Source: Adineta ricciae (taxonomy: Eukaryota; Rotifera; Eurotatoria; Adinetida; Adinetidae). Taken from it: a stretch of DNA of 64,000 nt. Position 1 is the stretch's first letter, and each line of letters starts with the position of its first letter. The stretch lies in the NCBI GenBank assembly GCA_905250025.1, contig CAJNOJ010000120.1, forward strand, positions 62,001 through 126,000, written 5' to 3'. This document shows positions 63,578 through 64,000 of the stretch, piece after piece. Made by a program: the position numbers and the translations under genes. The notes below the pieces were generated by a model that saw only the letters and a list, made by a program, of their open reading frames with translations, was not told the DNA's origin and made no database searches.

Positions 63578-64000
63578 ATGAATATTTTTCGTAAATAGAA
63601 AAAAAAACACAACTTTTATCCTATACGAAGTAATTCAATGAATTTTTAGGCTCGTATTTATCTGGTGAAAGTCCAGCAACAGTGTCTGATCTTGAGTCAA
63701 AAGGTAAAATTAGATCTTGTGTTCAATAGAGAACGAAAAAAAAAACAACATTCTGGAAAGATTCTTCTTTTCTCTTCATGTCTTCTTTCCAGAGTTAAGC
63801 AGACAGGATGCTCTTGAACATCGTGATTCATGTGAATCCTTCTATTCCTGTCGTTCTCTCCCGGGTATTTTACTTTTCTTCATCTACTAAATCATCTCAC
63901 TACTATTCTTCTATCACCTGATTATGATTTGCTTAATCTTTTCAATTAATTTTCAACATAGAATTAAATTGCATTCTGTTTTTAGAAACTCATCGAGATA
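63578..64000 (+). CDS. Partial gene running off the window, unrecognised
   Basis: Four pieces join in one frame: 63578-63590, 63650-63703, 63793-63864 and 63962-64000. The joined start reads MNIFRSYLSGESPATVSDLE, then SKELSRQDALEHRDSCESF, then YSCRSLPELNCILFLETHRD. Each join uses a GT donor and AG acceptor. The open frame also extends upstream to an acceptor at 63546 (FNIDEEHVDIMNIF), so the true start could be earlier. No domain is recognised. Confidence 0.5.

Noticed and set aside
1-64000. Transposable elements, tRNA genes, telomeric repeats or CRISPR
   Set aside because: No reverse transcriptase, transposase, terminal repeats with target duplications, tRNA B-box or regular spacer array was found by eye; the only large repeat is the ADAMTS duplication.

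Overview
The window is nuclear DNA from a small-genome invertebrate animal. Genes are intron-rich but compact: most introns I could place are about 47-100 nt with GT...AG ends, the DNA is AT-rich, and genes sit a few hundred bases apart on both strands. Gene content is metazoan (ADAMTS protease, classical cadherin, ADAR, ICA69, DAD1, SSRP1, CACUL1). Two loci look bacterial in type (tandem CorA transporters, and a YbaY-like domain fused to a potato-inhibitor-I domain). A bdelloid rotifer fits best, but that is inference and not proven by the window.

Layout. 139-4057 (-): M1 aminopeptidase-like membrane protein that has lost its catalytic residues. 4603-7464 (+): ADAR-type RNA adenosine deaminase. 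7950-8818 (+): mitochondrial ribosomal protein bL9m. 9004-11848 (+): two tandem CorA-type transporters with identical exon lengths in exons 2 and 3. 12241-12967 (-): calexcitin-like EF-hand protein whose start codon is a 3-nt coding exon. 13733-16069 (-): FACT subunit SSRP1 without an HMG box. 17249-17834 (+): calmodulin-like protein behind a TATA box.

19560-36118 (-): one ADAMTS metalloprotease gene of about 16.5 kb with a signal-peptide exon, a 3.1-kb first intron, prodomain, furin site, intact zinc motif and a long run of thrombospondin type-1 repeats. A 4.2-kb tandem duplication carrying most of those repeats lies inside it. The join holds a single N and is out of frame, so it may be an assembly fusion of two alleles.

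37723-38894 (-): degenerate EF-hand protein; 39218-40120 (+): DUF1295/steroid-reductase-like membrane protein. 40293-46204 (-): classical cadherin with a laminin-G domain and catenin-binding tail. 47777-48733 (-): divergent homeobox gene with clustered homeodomain-like inverted repeats at its 5' end. 48984-51841 (-): unrecognised, mostly disordered protein. 53333-54043 (+): unrecognised Arg/Ser/Pro-rich protein.

54453-54861 (-) DAD1 and 55162-56920 (+) ICA69 are divergent neighbours. 57371-59301 (-): RING protein with a C-terminal UBR-box-like zinc cluster. 59957-61234 (-): CACUL1-like cullin-domain protein. 61510-62315 (-): secreted YbaY-like/eglin-like fusion. 62965-63312 (-): small unrecognised ORF. 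From 63578 (+): a partial gene that runs off the window.

Exon joins were worked out by eye from splice sites and frame continuity. Starts and ends marked uncertain should be treated so. No tRNA, rRNA, transposon or CRISPR array was recognised.
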